Source: Candidatus Cloacimonadota bacterium
GTDB taxonomy: Bacteria > Cloacimonadota > Cloacimonadia > Cloacimonadales > TCS61
Length of the DNA stretch: 20,676 bases
Direction of reading: 5' to 3'
NCBI GenBank assembly: GCA_030626645.1
Contig: DAOUTP010000009.1
Coordinates: 1-20,676, forward strand
The notes under the pieces are model-generated. The model was not told where the DNA came from, searched no databases, and was given only the letters and a program-made list of their open reading frames with translations. This document shows positions 8,368 through 15,569 of the stretch, piece by piece. The position numbers and the translations under genes are program-made. Every line of letters starts with the position of its first letter. Position 1 is the stretch's first letter.

Positions 8368-8379
8368 TCCAAAAATATA

Positions 8380-8649
8380 TTATTTCCTGAGTCCAAGTGT
8401 CTTAATAACTTTACGATAACGTTTAATATCTTTTTTCATAAGATAGTCAAGCAATCTACGTCTTTGACCAATTAATTTAAGTAGACCGCGACGAGTATGA
8501 TAATCCTTTTTATGGATTTTCAAATGTTCCGTTATCTCTTTAATGCGAGTAGTTAATAAAGCGACCTGAACCTCAGGTGATCCAGTATCTGAATCATGGA
8601 GTTTAAACTCTGCCATGATAGCCATTTTGGCTTCGGTATTTAATGCCAT
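8380..8649 (-). CDS. rpsO: 30S ribosomal protein S15
   Basis: 89 residues, the standard S15 length. It contains the conserved core DTGSPEVQVALLTTRIKEITEHLKIHKKDYHTRRGLL and ends LDYLMKKDIKRYRKVIKTLGLRK, which is unmistakable. S15 binds 16S rRNA early in assembly of the small-subunit platform and forms a bridge to the large subunit. The ribosome site GGAGGT lies 6 nt before the ATG at 8647-8649. It is the first gene of the minus-strand block and is divergent from the ABC exporter. In several bacteria S15 represses its own mRNA through a leader structure. The A-rich leader here shows only a weak 4-bp TGCT/AGCA hairpin at 8670-8684, so no such site is claimed. Confidence 0.98.
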   Translation of the reverse strand: MALNTEAKMAIMAEFKLHDSDTGSPEVQVALLTTRIKEITEHLKIHKKDYHTRRGLLKLIGQRRRLLDYLMKKDIKRYRKVIKTLGLRK

Positions 8650-8824
8650 TTAATACCTCCTTCTTTTTTTGCTTTTTATCAGCAGAAACAACAGAAAAAT
8701 CGAAGGTTTCTTTGTAAAGTATTTTCTTAAAGTACATATATATATAAATCTCTCACTAATTATTATTTGATTTTCAAGATGAAAATAGTTACATTGCACA
8801 TGATTAATATTAACTAATAATATA

Positions 8825-8854
8825 TTGACACAATCCCACTCTAAAGAATTTTAA
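8825..8854 (+). promoter_or_regulatory. Candidate promoter for the exporter/glycerophosphotransferase operon
   Basis: A consensus -35 hexamer TTGACA at 8825-8830 is followed at 17 nt by a weak -10-like ATTTTA (8848-8853), about 30 nt before the proposed ATG at 8883. The flanking region 8650-8882 is otherwise AT-rich and holds no gene. No convincing promoter for rpsO was found on the opposite strand. The -10 match is poor, so this is tentative. Confidence 0.35.
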
Positions 8855-8882
8855 AAAGTAATTGTTATTATATAGGAAAATT

Positions 8883-10784
8883 ATGAGAAAGAATATAATA
8901 CGAATTTTAAAAATAATGCTAAGTCATTGGGGTTATCTTGTCTCCGGGCTGATTTTCATGTTTGGATTTGCTTTATTCAGCGGTACAAGTGTAACTCTGG
9001 CAATTCCATTAATGGACAATGTCTTTAAATCATCCTCAGATATAATACTATATAAAAATGCCATATCTTTCTTTTTAGCAATACAAAATGCAATTATGCA
9101 ATATATTTCTTCTCATGGTAGTTTGTTCCAAATTACAAGCAAAGAAGCTCTTGAACCTCTTCTAGATAACCTGAATACAGTTATGATACATACAGATCAA
9201 CACCTGCTCTTATGGATTATAAGTGGATTAATGATCCTGATAATAATCTTGAAAAATATCTTTTTCTATGGACAACGAGTGCTTTTTGCTAACCTGCGGG
9301 GACGTACAATAAAAGATATCAGAGATTTGATCTATAAAAAATATCTTTACCAATCTTTAGCATTTTTCAATGAAAATAAAGTTGGAGACTCACTAGTACG
9401 TATGGTCTCTGATGTTCAGATAATCGGAAACTTTTTTGTAAATTCTCTTTTTAATTCATTAAGAGAATTTCTACTCATAATAATTTTTGCATGGATCGCT
9501 TTATTCTTGAATCCGAGATTATTCCTCATAAGTTTGGTTCTTCTTCCGATATTCAGTTTTGTGGTTCACCTTCTTGGAAATAAAATAAAGAAATACTCCA
9601 AACGCATCCAACAACAATCGTCCAATATGTTTTCCAATGTGGAAGAAAAACTTAACAGCATGCGCATTGTTAAAGCGTTTTCCCGCGAGCAATACGAAAT
9701 GGAAATATTTGAAGAGATCAATAAGAAACATTTCAAATTCTGGAGAAAATCGAGGATATATCATGCTTTTAATGTCCCTTTATCAGAATTAAATAGTGTT
9801 ATTACGGGTGTAATTGTACTTATGATCGGTGGATATCAGGTTCTTGATCCTAATGTGAATTTTTCTATTGGAAGTTTTTTCGCTTTTATGCTGGCGATCT
9901 TTTCAATGCTGCATCCTATGAAAGCTATCACTAAAGCTTATGCAAATATCAGAAAAGCTTTGGTATCTGTAGAAAGAATTTCCGAAATATTGAATAGAAA
10001 GTCTGAAATAACCGAAAGTAGTTCGCAGATCGAAATGAAAACTTTTGAAAAATCAATAGAATATAAAAATGTTTCCTTTTCTTATAATGGATCGGAAAAG
10101 GTGCTTAAAGACATAAACCTTACTATCACAAAAGGTGAGAAAATAGCTTTGGTCGGCAGTAGCGGTTCCGGTAAAACAACAATGGTAAATCTATTGGAAC
10201 GAATGTATGACACAACTTCCGGTGAAATCTTAATTGATAATAGGAATATAAAGGATATTAAATTACAAAACTTGCGTACCCTGATGGGAACCGTAACTCA
10301 AGAATCAATTTTATTCAGTGAAACGATATCTAATAATATTGGCTATGGAGCACTTCAAGAACTCACTCAAGAAGATATTATTAAGGCTGCACAAACAGCT
10401 TATGCAGATGAATTTATTGATTCGCTTCCCGACCAATATGAAACACTTCTGCACACACGAGCTTCAAATCTTTCCGGTGGACAGAAGCAGCGTCTTTGCA
10501 TAGCCAGAGCTATAGTAGCCGATCCGCCAATATTGATCTTTGATGAAGCTACCAGTGCACTTGATACCGAAGCTGAAATGAAAGTGCAAAAAGCAATTGA
10601 ACAAGCGACAAAGAACAGAACAGTAATTGTGATAGCACATAGATTATCAACCATTCTATCCTCAGATAAAATTGTAGTTCTGGATGATGGGAAGATTGTT
10701 GGTTTAGGTAAACATGATGAATTATTGGAAACTTGTGAAAGATATAAAACACTCTATAAACTTCAATTCGATGATTCTCAATAA
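8883..10784 (+). CDS. MsbA-like ABC exporter (fused permease and ATPase)
   Basis: About 633 residues. The N-terminal half has six predicted membrane segments, with an unusually long first external loop of about 60 residues between TM1 and TM2. The C-terminal ATPase has Walker A GSSGSGKT (425-432), Q-loop Q473, signature LSGGQ (530-534), Walker B ILIFDE (550-555) and H-loop H586. It acts as a homodimer in the inner membrane. Type IV exporters of this kind flip lipid A core, lipid-linked glycans or other lipids. Heading an operon of glycerophosphotransferases, it probably exports their lipid-linked product, though true MsbA is possible. An earlier in-frame TTG at 8862 would add 7 residues, but AGGA at 8874-8877 fits the ATG at 8883. 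The residues before LSGGQ (HTRASN) differ from the usual GERG. Confidence 0.88.
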   Translation: MRKNIIRILKIMLSHWGYLVSGLIFMFGFALFSGTSVTLAIPLMDNVFKSSSDIILYKNAISFFLAIQNAIMQYISSHGSLFQITSKEALEPLLDNLNTVMIHTDQHLLLWIISGLMILIIILKNIFFYGQRVLFANLRGRTIKDIRDLIYKKYLYQSLAFFNENKVGDSLVRMVSDVQIIGNFFVNSLFNSLREFLLIIIFAWIALFLNPRLFLISLVLLPIFSFVVHLLGNKIKKYSKRIQQQSSNMFSNVEEKLNSMRIVKAFSREQYEMEIFEEINKKHFKFWRKSRIYHAFNVPLSELNSVITGVIVLMIGGYQVLDPNVNFSIGSFFAFMLAIFSMLHPMKAITKAYANIRKALVSVERISEILNRKSEITESSSQIEMKTFEKSIEYKNVSFSYNGSEKVLKDINLTITKGEKIALVGSSGSGKTTMVNLLERMYDTTSGEILIDNRNIKDIKLQNLRTLMGTVTQESILFSETISNNIGYGALQELTQEDIIKAAQTAYADEFIDSLPDQYETLLHTRASNLSGGQKQRLCIARAIVADPPILIFDEATSALDTEAEMKVQKAIEQATKNRTVIVIAHRLSTILSSDKIVVLDDGKIVGLGKHDELLETCERYKTLYKLQFDDSQ

Positions 10785-10787
10785 ATA

Positions 10788-11828
10788 ATGAAGATATTGT
10801 TCTATATTTCCAAAAAATATTCTCTACCAATCATAGAACCGATCGTAAAATATTTGGAAGAAACAAACCATTTATTTGCTTTCTTTACTTCACAGAAAGT
10901 TATGAAACAAATTCCAGCCGATCTTAATAGATATAAATTTCTGCAAAACATCAATGAGACGATTCTATTCGCTCCTGATCTTGTGATCGTACCGGGAAAT
11001 TTTGTTGATTTCCGAATTCCAGGAATAAAAGTTCAGATATTCCACGGTTTGGGAGTAGAAAAGCCTTCTCATTATAAAATCCGCCATTTCTTTGATGTTT
11101 ACTGCACTTCAGGTCCTTTTGTTACTGAAAAATATGAAAAACTTCAGAAGAAAAAGAAATACTTTTTAGTAAAAGAAACCGGATGGTCAAAAGTAGATCA
11201 TATACTCCATTATCCTGCGACTGATCTGAGAGGAAAATTCAAAATTCCCAAAGACAAGAAAGTAATTCTTTTTGCTCCCACTCACAGCAGAAAAATGCAA
11301 TCAGCAGAACGCTTGCTTCCGATAATTCCAAATATAATTAAGGAAGATGAGTTCTGGTTATTAAAATTTCATGAGTTGATGAATCGAGATATTATAGATG
11401 GAATAAAGAATTCCAATCAAATTAGAATAATAACCGATTACGACATTACACCATATCTGCATCTTGCTGATGTTCTGATTACGGATACATCTTCAGTCGC
11501 TTACGAATTCATGATCCTCGATAAACCGATTGTGACCTTTAGAACACAAAGCAGAAAGAATAAAGGAATTGATATAAATCAATCTTCTCAATTACGAGAA
11601 GCAATTAATAGAAGCTTATTAGATCCGCAGGAATTCAAACAAAATAGAATTAACCATTTAAAAGAGATTAACCCAAGAATTGATGGAAAAATTAGTGAAA
11701 ATCTGATTAGCACATTAGAGAAGATTCTTAATAATAATGAGCTGCAAGGCAAAAGAAAACCTTTTAATTTGTTTCGAAAACTTCAAGTTCTCTACCATGA
11801 GAAATTCAAAAAGGGATATTTACGATAA
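10788..11828 (+). CDS. CDP-glycerol glycerophosphotransferase family protein (copy 1)
   Basis: 346 residues, no signal peptide or membrane segment; only the GT-B-like catalytic part of the TagB/TagF family is present. Landmarks in family order: FHGLGVEK with H86, ETGWSKVDHIL (130-140), ILFAPTHS (160-167), KFHELM with H195, and ADVLITDTSSVAYEFMILDKPIV (228-250). H86 and H195 align with the two essential histidines of TagF-type polymerases, and the DTSS loop binds the phosphate groups of the CDP donor (family knowledge). It would transfer glycerol phosphate, or a similar phospho-alcohol, from a CDP donor to a glycan or lipid acceptor at the inner face of the membrane. The ATG lies 3 nt after the exporter's stop codon, without a strong ribosome site, suggesting translational coupling. 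Confidence 0.8.
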   Translation: MKILFYISKKYSLPIIEPIVKYLEETNHLFAFFTSQKVMKQIPADLNRYKFLQNINETILFAPDLVIVPGNFVDFRIPGIKVQIFHGLGVEKPSHYKIRHFFDVYCTSGPFVTEKYEKLQKKKKYFLVKETGWSKVDHILHYPATDLRGKFKIPKDKKVILFAPTHSRKMQSAERLLPIIPNIIKEDEFWLLKFHELMNRDIIDGIKNSNQIRIITDYDITPYLHLADVLITDTSSVAYEFMILDKPIVTFRTQSRKNKGIDINQSSQLREAINRSLLDPQEFKQNRINHLKEINPRIDGKISENLISTLEKILNNNELQGKRKPFNLFRKLQVLYHEKFKKGYLR

Positions 11829-12928
11829 TGATAAAAGTATTATTCGATCTGAAAAAAGAATATTATTTCAATTCTTTGCAACCTGTTTATGAGGAATTGA
11901 AAAGAGATCCCGAATATGATATTCAATTTTATGTGGGTAAAGATGAGAAAAGGTTTTTAGGAATTTTCTTACTTCCACAAAAAAAACAGATTGAAGAACG
12001 TTTAACTAAATTGGGATTGAAAATAACCGACCAAATAGCTGGATTTGATCTGGTGGTTTGTGGAGATGTACTAAAAAAGCCTGAACGATACGGTGATGTA
12101 GTACGGGTACACCTGGATCATGGAGTCGGAACAAAAACGCTACGCATTAGAAATATCCAAAAGCAAAAAGATTATCATTATAATGTCTTCCTTGAAGGTC
12201 AATGTTGGTTCAATTACATCAAAAGCCTGGGTTGGGAAAATTTAGCAGACTTCTATCTTACAGGGCTTCCTAAACTAGATCCTCTATTTTGGGAAGGATA
12301 CTATAATAATGCTGTTTTAACTAAAAAACTCGGTATCGATCCAAATAAAAAAACAGTGCTTTTTGCACCTTCCTACAAGCCGAGCTGTATAAGTTATGTG
12401 CAATCACGTATCACCGATCTGTTACCGGAATACAATTTGATAGTTAAGTTGCATCCTTATAGCTGGGGTGGAAAATATGCCTCACATTCCCAACATAGAT
12501 TTTATGAAAAACTGGCAAAAAAACAGAGCGACGTTTTCTTGATTGATAAAGAAGATTACGATATTTATCCATATTTATTCTTAGCTGACACGCTAATTAG
12601 CGATACTTCAAGTGTTATTAATGAATTTCTGGCATTAGGAAAATACGGAATAATCTATGTTTTGCCGGAATCTAAATTGAAACACTCAGATGGGATGGAA
12701 TCTGTTTCGATAGATCCAAAGATCTGGTTGGATGGAGCATTTCCAAAAATGTATAATCCGGAGGATCTTATTCCTGCAGTTGAATCTGCATTAAATCCTA
12801 CGAAGGAAATGAAAATTAAATTAAAAGAGTACCGAGAATATTTTTTTACCGGACTTGATGGAAATTCTGCGAAAAGAGTAAAAGATGAAATTGATAAATT
12901 GATGAAAAGCAGAGGTAAAAATGGATAA
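11828..12928 (+). CDS. CDP-glycerol glycerophosphotransferase family protein (copy 2)
   Basis: 366 residues, a divergent paralog of its neighbour. Landmarks: HLDHGVGTKTL with H98, LTGLPKLDPLF (144-154), VLFAPSYKPS (177-186), VKLHPYSW with H209, and ADTLISDTSSVINEFLALGK (253-272). This copy keeps the canonical KLHP and DTSS sequences of the family best, so it is the most likely to be a standard CDP-glycerol (or CDP-ribitol) transferase. Its start overlaps the preceding stop by one base (TAATG), implying coupled translation. The ribosome site is weak. There is no targeting signal, so it is expected at the cytoplasmic face of the membrane, where TagB/TagF enzymes work. It could prime the polymer or extend it; the sequence does not say which. 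Confidence 0.82.
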   Translation: MIKVLFDLKKEYYFNSLQPVYEELKRDPEYDIQFYVGKDEKRFLGIFLLPQKKQIEERLTKLGLKITDQIAGFDLVVCGDVLKKPERYGDVVRVHLDHGVGTKTLRIRNIQKQKDYHYNVFLEGQCWFNYIKSLGWENLADFYLTGLPKLDPLFWEGYYNNAVLTKKLGIDPNKKTVLFAPSYKPSCISYVQSRITDLLPEYNLIVKLHPYSWGGKYASHSQHRFYEKLAKKQSDVFLIDKEDYDIYPYLFLADTLISDTSSVINEFLALGKYGIIYVLPESKLKHSDGMESVSIDPKIWLDGAFPKMYNPEDLIPAVESALNPTKEMKIKLKEYREYFFTGLDGNSAKRVKDEIDKLMKSRGKNG

Positions 12929-14078
12929 ATGCTTTAAGGTTTTAATAGATAGTTATCATTTGTACCATCTACCACAAATGGAACCTGTAGCGAAATTATT
13001 AGTCAAAAATCCGAACTTTGATGTCTATTTCTCAACATCACACAATGTTGATAATAAAGAGAGTGAATTAACCCTAAGGATATTTGATGAAAATAATTGG
13101 AAGTATATTCTTGGAAAAGATGAAGAAGATCGCAAAAAACAGATCATTAAACTCAATCCGGACGTATTTATCTGTGGCTGGGGCAGATATCCAATCCAAG
13201 AATTTTGTAGTTCTAATACAATTTGCTGTATGATCTATCATGGAATTGGGATTAAACCAAGCTATTATCGCGACCACAATAAAAGGCTCGATATCCGCTT
13301 TATTGAAGGATCATTCAGAGAAAAACAACTAAGAGATTATGGCGTGGAATCCGATCTGGAACTTGTCGGATTCGCCAAACTTGATCCGCTTTTTAACGGT
13401 GAGATCGGAACTCAGGTTGAAGTATTGGAGCAATTGGAACTCGATCCTACAAAGAAAACTATTCTGTACGCTCCTACATTCTATCCAAGCAGTTTTGAAA
13501 TTTTTGGTCTTAATCTCATTAAACTAACTGAAAACTACAATTTAATAATTAAACTTCATCAATGGGTATATTTTAAAAGTAATTTTGCTGGAATGAATTT
13601 TAAAAAACAGAAAAAGCTGCTCAGAAAAATCGAGAAACGTTTTCCTTCAGTTAAAATCATACAGGCTGAAAACTATAATATTGTTCCATTATATCGCGCT
13701 GCTGATATCATGCTAACAGAAGCTTCTTCGACTATTTATGAAATGATGGCTTTACATAAACATGTGATAATTTGTGATTTTTATAAAAAGAAACTATCGC
13801 ACATTATAAGTGAGAAGCGAATGTTCAAAAGACGCCTTGATCGTGATATGAAATCGGATCTTTATGATTTCTGCTATCATATTAATTCACCCAAAGAGCT
13901 TCCTGATGCACTTGACAAATGTTTTAATCAACCAGATCCATTTATAGAAATCCGTAATAAATACATTGATAAAATGCTCTATAAATTAGATGGGAAAACA
14001 TCTGATAGAATTGTGGAAGCGATAATCAAGCATTTAAAAAATAGAAGCCAGGATTCAAAAAAAATGAAAATAATTTAA
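12921..14078 (+). CDS. CDP-glycerol glycerophosphotransferase family protein (copy 3, divergent)
   Basis: 385 residues, the longest of the three paralogs. Landmarks: CCMIYHGIGIKPSYYRD with H107, LVGFAKLDPLF (148-158), ILYAPTFYPS (181-190), KLHQWVYF with H213, and ADIMLTEASSTIYEMMALHKHVI (261-283). Both family histidines remain, but the phosphate-binding DTSS is replaced by EASS and the Pro after the second His is Gln. A changed donor or acceptor is therefore plausible. It has a ribosome site (AGAGG) inside the end of copy 2, which it overlaps by 8 nt. The Lys/Arg-rich stretch around residues 228-241 and the basic tail could bind acidic membrane lipids. The family call rests on the shared motif order with copies 1 and 2; the reaction is inferred. 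Confidence 0.78.
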   Translation: MDKCFKVLIDSYHLYHLPQMEPVAKLLVKNPNFDVYFSTSHNVDNKESELTLRIFDENNWKYILGKDEEDRKKQIIKLNPDVFICGWGRYPIQEFCSSNTICCMIYHGIGIKPSYYRDHNKRLDIRFIEGSFREKQLRDYGVESDLELVGFAKLDPLFNGEIGTQVEVLEQLELDPTKKTILYAPTFYPSSFEIFGLNLIKLTENYNLIIKLHQWVYFKSNFAGMNFKKQKKLLRKIEKRFPSVKIIQAENYNIVPLYRAADIMLTEASSTIYEMMALHKHVIICDFYKKKLSHIISEKRMFKRRLDRDMKSDLYDFCYHINSPKELPDALDKCFNQPDPFIEIRNKYIDKMLYKLDGKTSDRIVEAIIKHLKNRSQDSKKMKII

Positions 14079-14092
14079 AGGAGAGATAGAAA

Positions 14093-14518
14093 ATGAAAAT
14101 AGTATATTCGTATTATGTTTTAGACCTTGTTCATAAAGGTCATCTAAAAATGATGGAAAATGCCAAAGCAATTGCCGGGAAAGATGGCAAATTGATTGTC
14201 GGAATTTTAACAGATGAGGCTGTAATGGAATTAAAACCAAAGCCGATTATTTCATTTGATGAGAGATTCGATCTGGCAAATGCAATTAAATATGTTGATC
14301 TGGTAGTAGCTCAAGAAACTTATTCCCCACTGCCAAATGTAAAAAAGATCAAACCTGATATTTTAATGGAAAGTTCAAGTCATACCGATGAAGCTATTGA
14401 AGAAGCGCGTGAAGTTATGGAGAGTATTGGTGGAAAAGTAATTGTTATACCATACTATCCATCACAATCATCAACAAGTATAAAGGAAAAAATAAACGGT
14501 AAAAACAAAACCAAATAA
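14093..14518 (+). CDS. TagD-like cytidylyltransferase (nucleotidyltransferase fold)
   Basis: 141 residues, about the size of TagD glycerol-3-phosphate cytidylyltransferase (129). The HxGH signature is H14-K-G-H17 in LDLVHKGHLKMM, followed by GILTDEAV (38-44), the FDER segment (55-58) equivalent to family arginine positions, and SSTSIKEKI (126-134) corresponding to the C-terminal ISSTxIR motif. It would join CTP and a phosphorylated small alcohol to give a CDP-alcohol and pyrophosphate. Context with three CDP-glycerol transferases and a GlpT-like carrier suggests CDP-glycerol. However, TagD's MGDDW motif is replaced by LMESSSH (91-97) and the RTxG before the last motif by YYPSQ, so another substrate is possible, for example an amino-alcohol phosphate or a phosphonate. 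A strong ribosome site AAGGAGA precedes the ATG. Confidence 0.8.
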   Translation: MKIVYSYYVLDLVHKGHLKMMENAKAIAGKDGKLIVGILTDEAVMELKPKPIISFDERFDLANAIKYVDLVVAQETYSPLPNVKKIKPDILMESSSHTDEAIEEAREVMESIGGKVIVIPYYPSQSSTSIKEKINGKNKTK

Positions 14519-14527
14519 GGAGGAGAT

Positions 14528-15559
14528 GTGAAGAAAGTACTAGTTATCTTAATTCTAACTTTTATGATCGTGGGATCTTTGCAAGCTGAGACGAAGTTCA
14601 AAATGGAATTTTGGAATCGTTGGACTTACCAGATGATTGATGGAGAAGTAACAAAAAATGAAATGGCTTTGAAGAGAGGTTATTTTCGTTTGGAGCCAAA
14701 ATTAAGCGAAGATATTAAAGGTCGTTTCAATTTAGATTTTTTCAGTGATGATAACAATAAGGTTGCTGATGGAGCAGGTTTAAAGATCAAATATGCATAT
14801 CTTGATTTTAATAATTTGCTGCCAATCAAAGATTCTAAGCTTACTGTTGGCTTAATGCAAACATATTTTGGTACGATCTATGAATGGAGTTATCAAACAA
14901 TTGAAGGAGATCCATCCGATATATACGGATTCGTTAGTTCTACCGATTTTGGCTTAGGATTCAGTGGTAAAATACCAAATGGTTTTGGCTCTTATAATCT
15001 GGGTGTTTACAATGGAGAAGGTTATAAAAAAGTTGGTGATAATATTAACACTGATATGAACTATGCTGTTAATCTCAGAATCACTCCAATTGTCGGTGTA
15101 ACTCTTGGTGGTTCATATATGTTCAGATCAGAAAATGATGCTGATGCAAATAATCGTATAGAGAATAATCTTATGATTGGAATTGGGAAGTTTGTTTTTG
15201 GTAATTTTACCTTGCTTACAGAATATCTTCAAAAAGTAGAATCTCAACCAAATGTTGATGATTCAGATGAAACAACAAGTGTTATTGCAATTTTACCTGT
15301 TTACACAATTAATGATAAGTTCGAACTATTAGCTCGGTATGACATCTATGATCCAAATATCGATGAAGACAATGATGTAGAAAACACCCTCATCGCTGGT
15401 TTGAATTATCACATCATGAGAGATGCTAATAATGCTCCCAAGCTATTTATTCAAACGAACTATAAAGTTACACAATACGAAGCAGATGATGAAGAAGATG
15501 TTCAAGAGATTTTAGTTCAACTTCGCTGGATATTCTCAGAAATAATTAATAAAAACTAA
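14528..15559 (+). CDS. Outer-membrane porin (phosphate-selective/OprP-like beta barrel)
   Basis: 343 residues. A clear signal peptide (KK, hydrophobic VLVILILTFMIVG, cleavage after SLQA at about residue 20) is followed by alternating polar/aromatic strands such as FKMEFWNRWTYQM, GRFNLDFFSD and KLTVGLMQTYFG. The last strong strand is EILVQLRWIF. These features, with acidic turns, fit a 14-16-stranded porin. It is the best evidence in the window for an outer membrane. The start is GTG at 14528-14530, 3-4 nt after a perfect AAGGAGG; an overlapping ATG (14526) is immediately followed by TGA and cannot be the start. It lies directly before the GlpT-like antiporter, so together they may take an organophosphate across both membranes. 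The porin class is by general resemblance; barrel residues that would set selectivity cannot be assigned by eye. Confidence 0.75.
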   Translation: MKKVLVILILTFMIVGSLQAETKFKMEFWNRWTYQMIDGEVTKNEMALKRGYFRLEPKLSEDIKGRFNLDFFSDDNNKVADGAGLKIKYAYLDFNNLLPIKDSKLTVGLMQTYFGTIYEWSYQTIEGDPSDIYGFVSSTDFGLGFSGKIPNGFGSYNLGVYNGEGYKKVGDNINTDMNYAVNLRITPIVGVTLGGSYMFRSENDADANNRIENNLMIGIGKFVFGNFTLLTEYLQKVESQPNVDDSDETTSVIAILPVYTINDKFELLARYDIYDPNIDEDNDVENTLIAGLNYHIMRDANNAPKLFIQTNYKVTQYEADDEEDVQEILVQLRWIFSEIINKN

Positions 15560-15569
15560 GGAGGAAACA

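Noticed and set aside
8660..8690. Possible S15 autoregulatory leader structure upstream of rpsO
   Set aside because: Only a 4-bp TGCT/AGCA hairpin in an A-rich leader; no three-way junction or pseudoknot was visible.
8735..8760. Runs such as TATATATATA upstream of rpsO as a promoter
   Set aside because: Simple AT repeats in an AT-rich gap, with no -35 at a proper distance.
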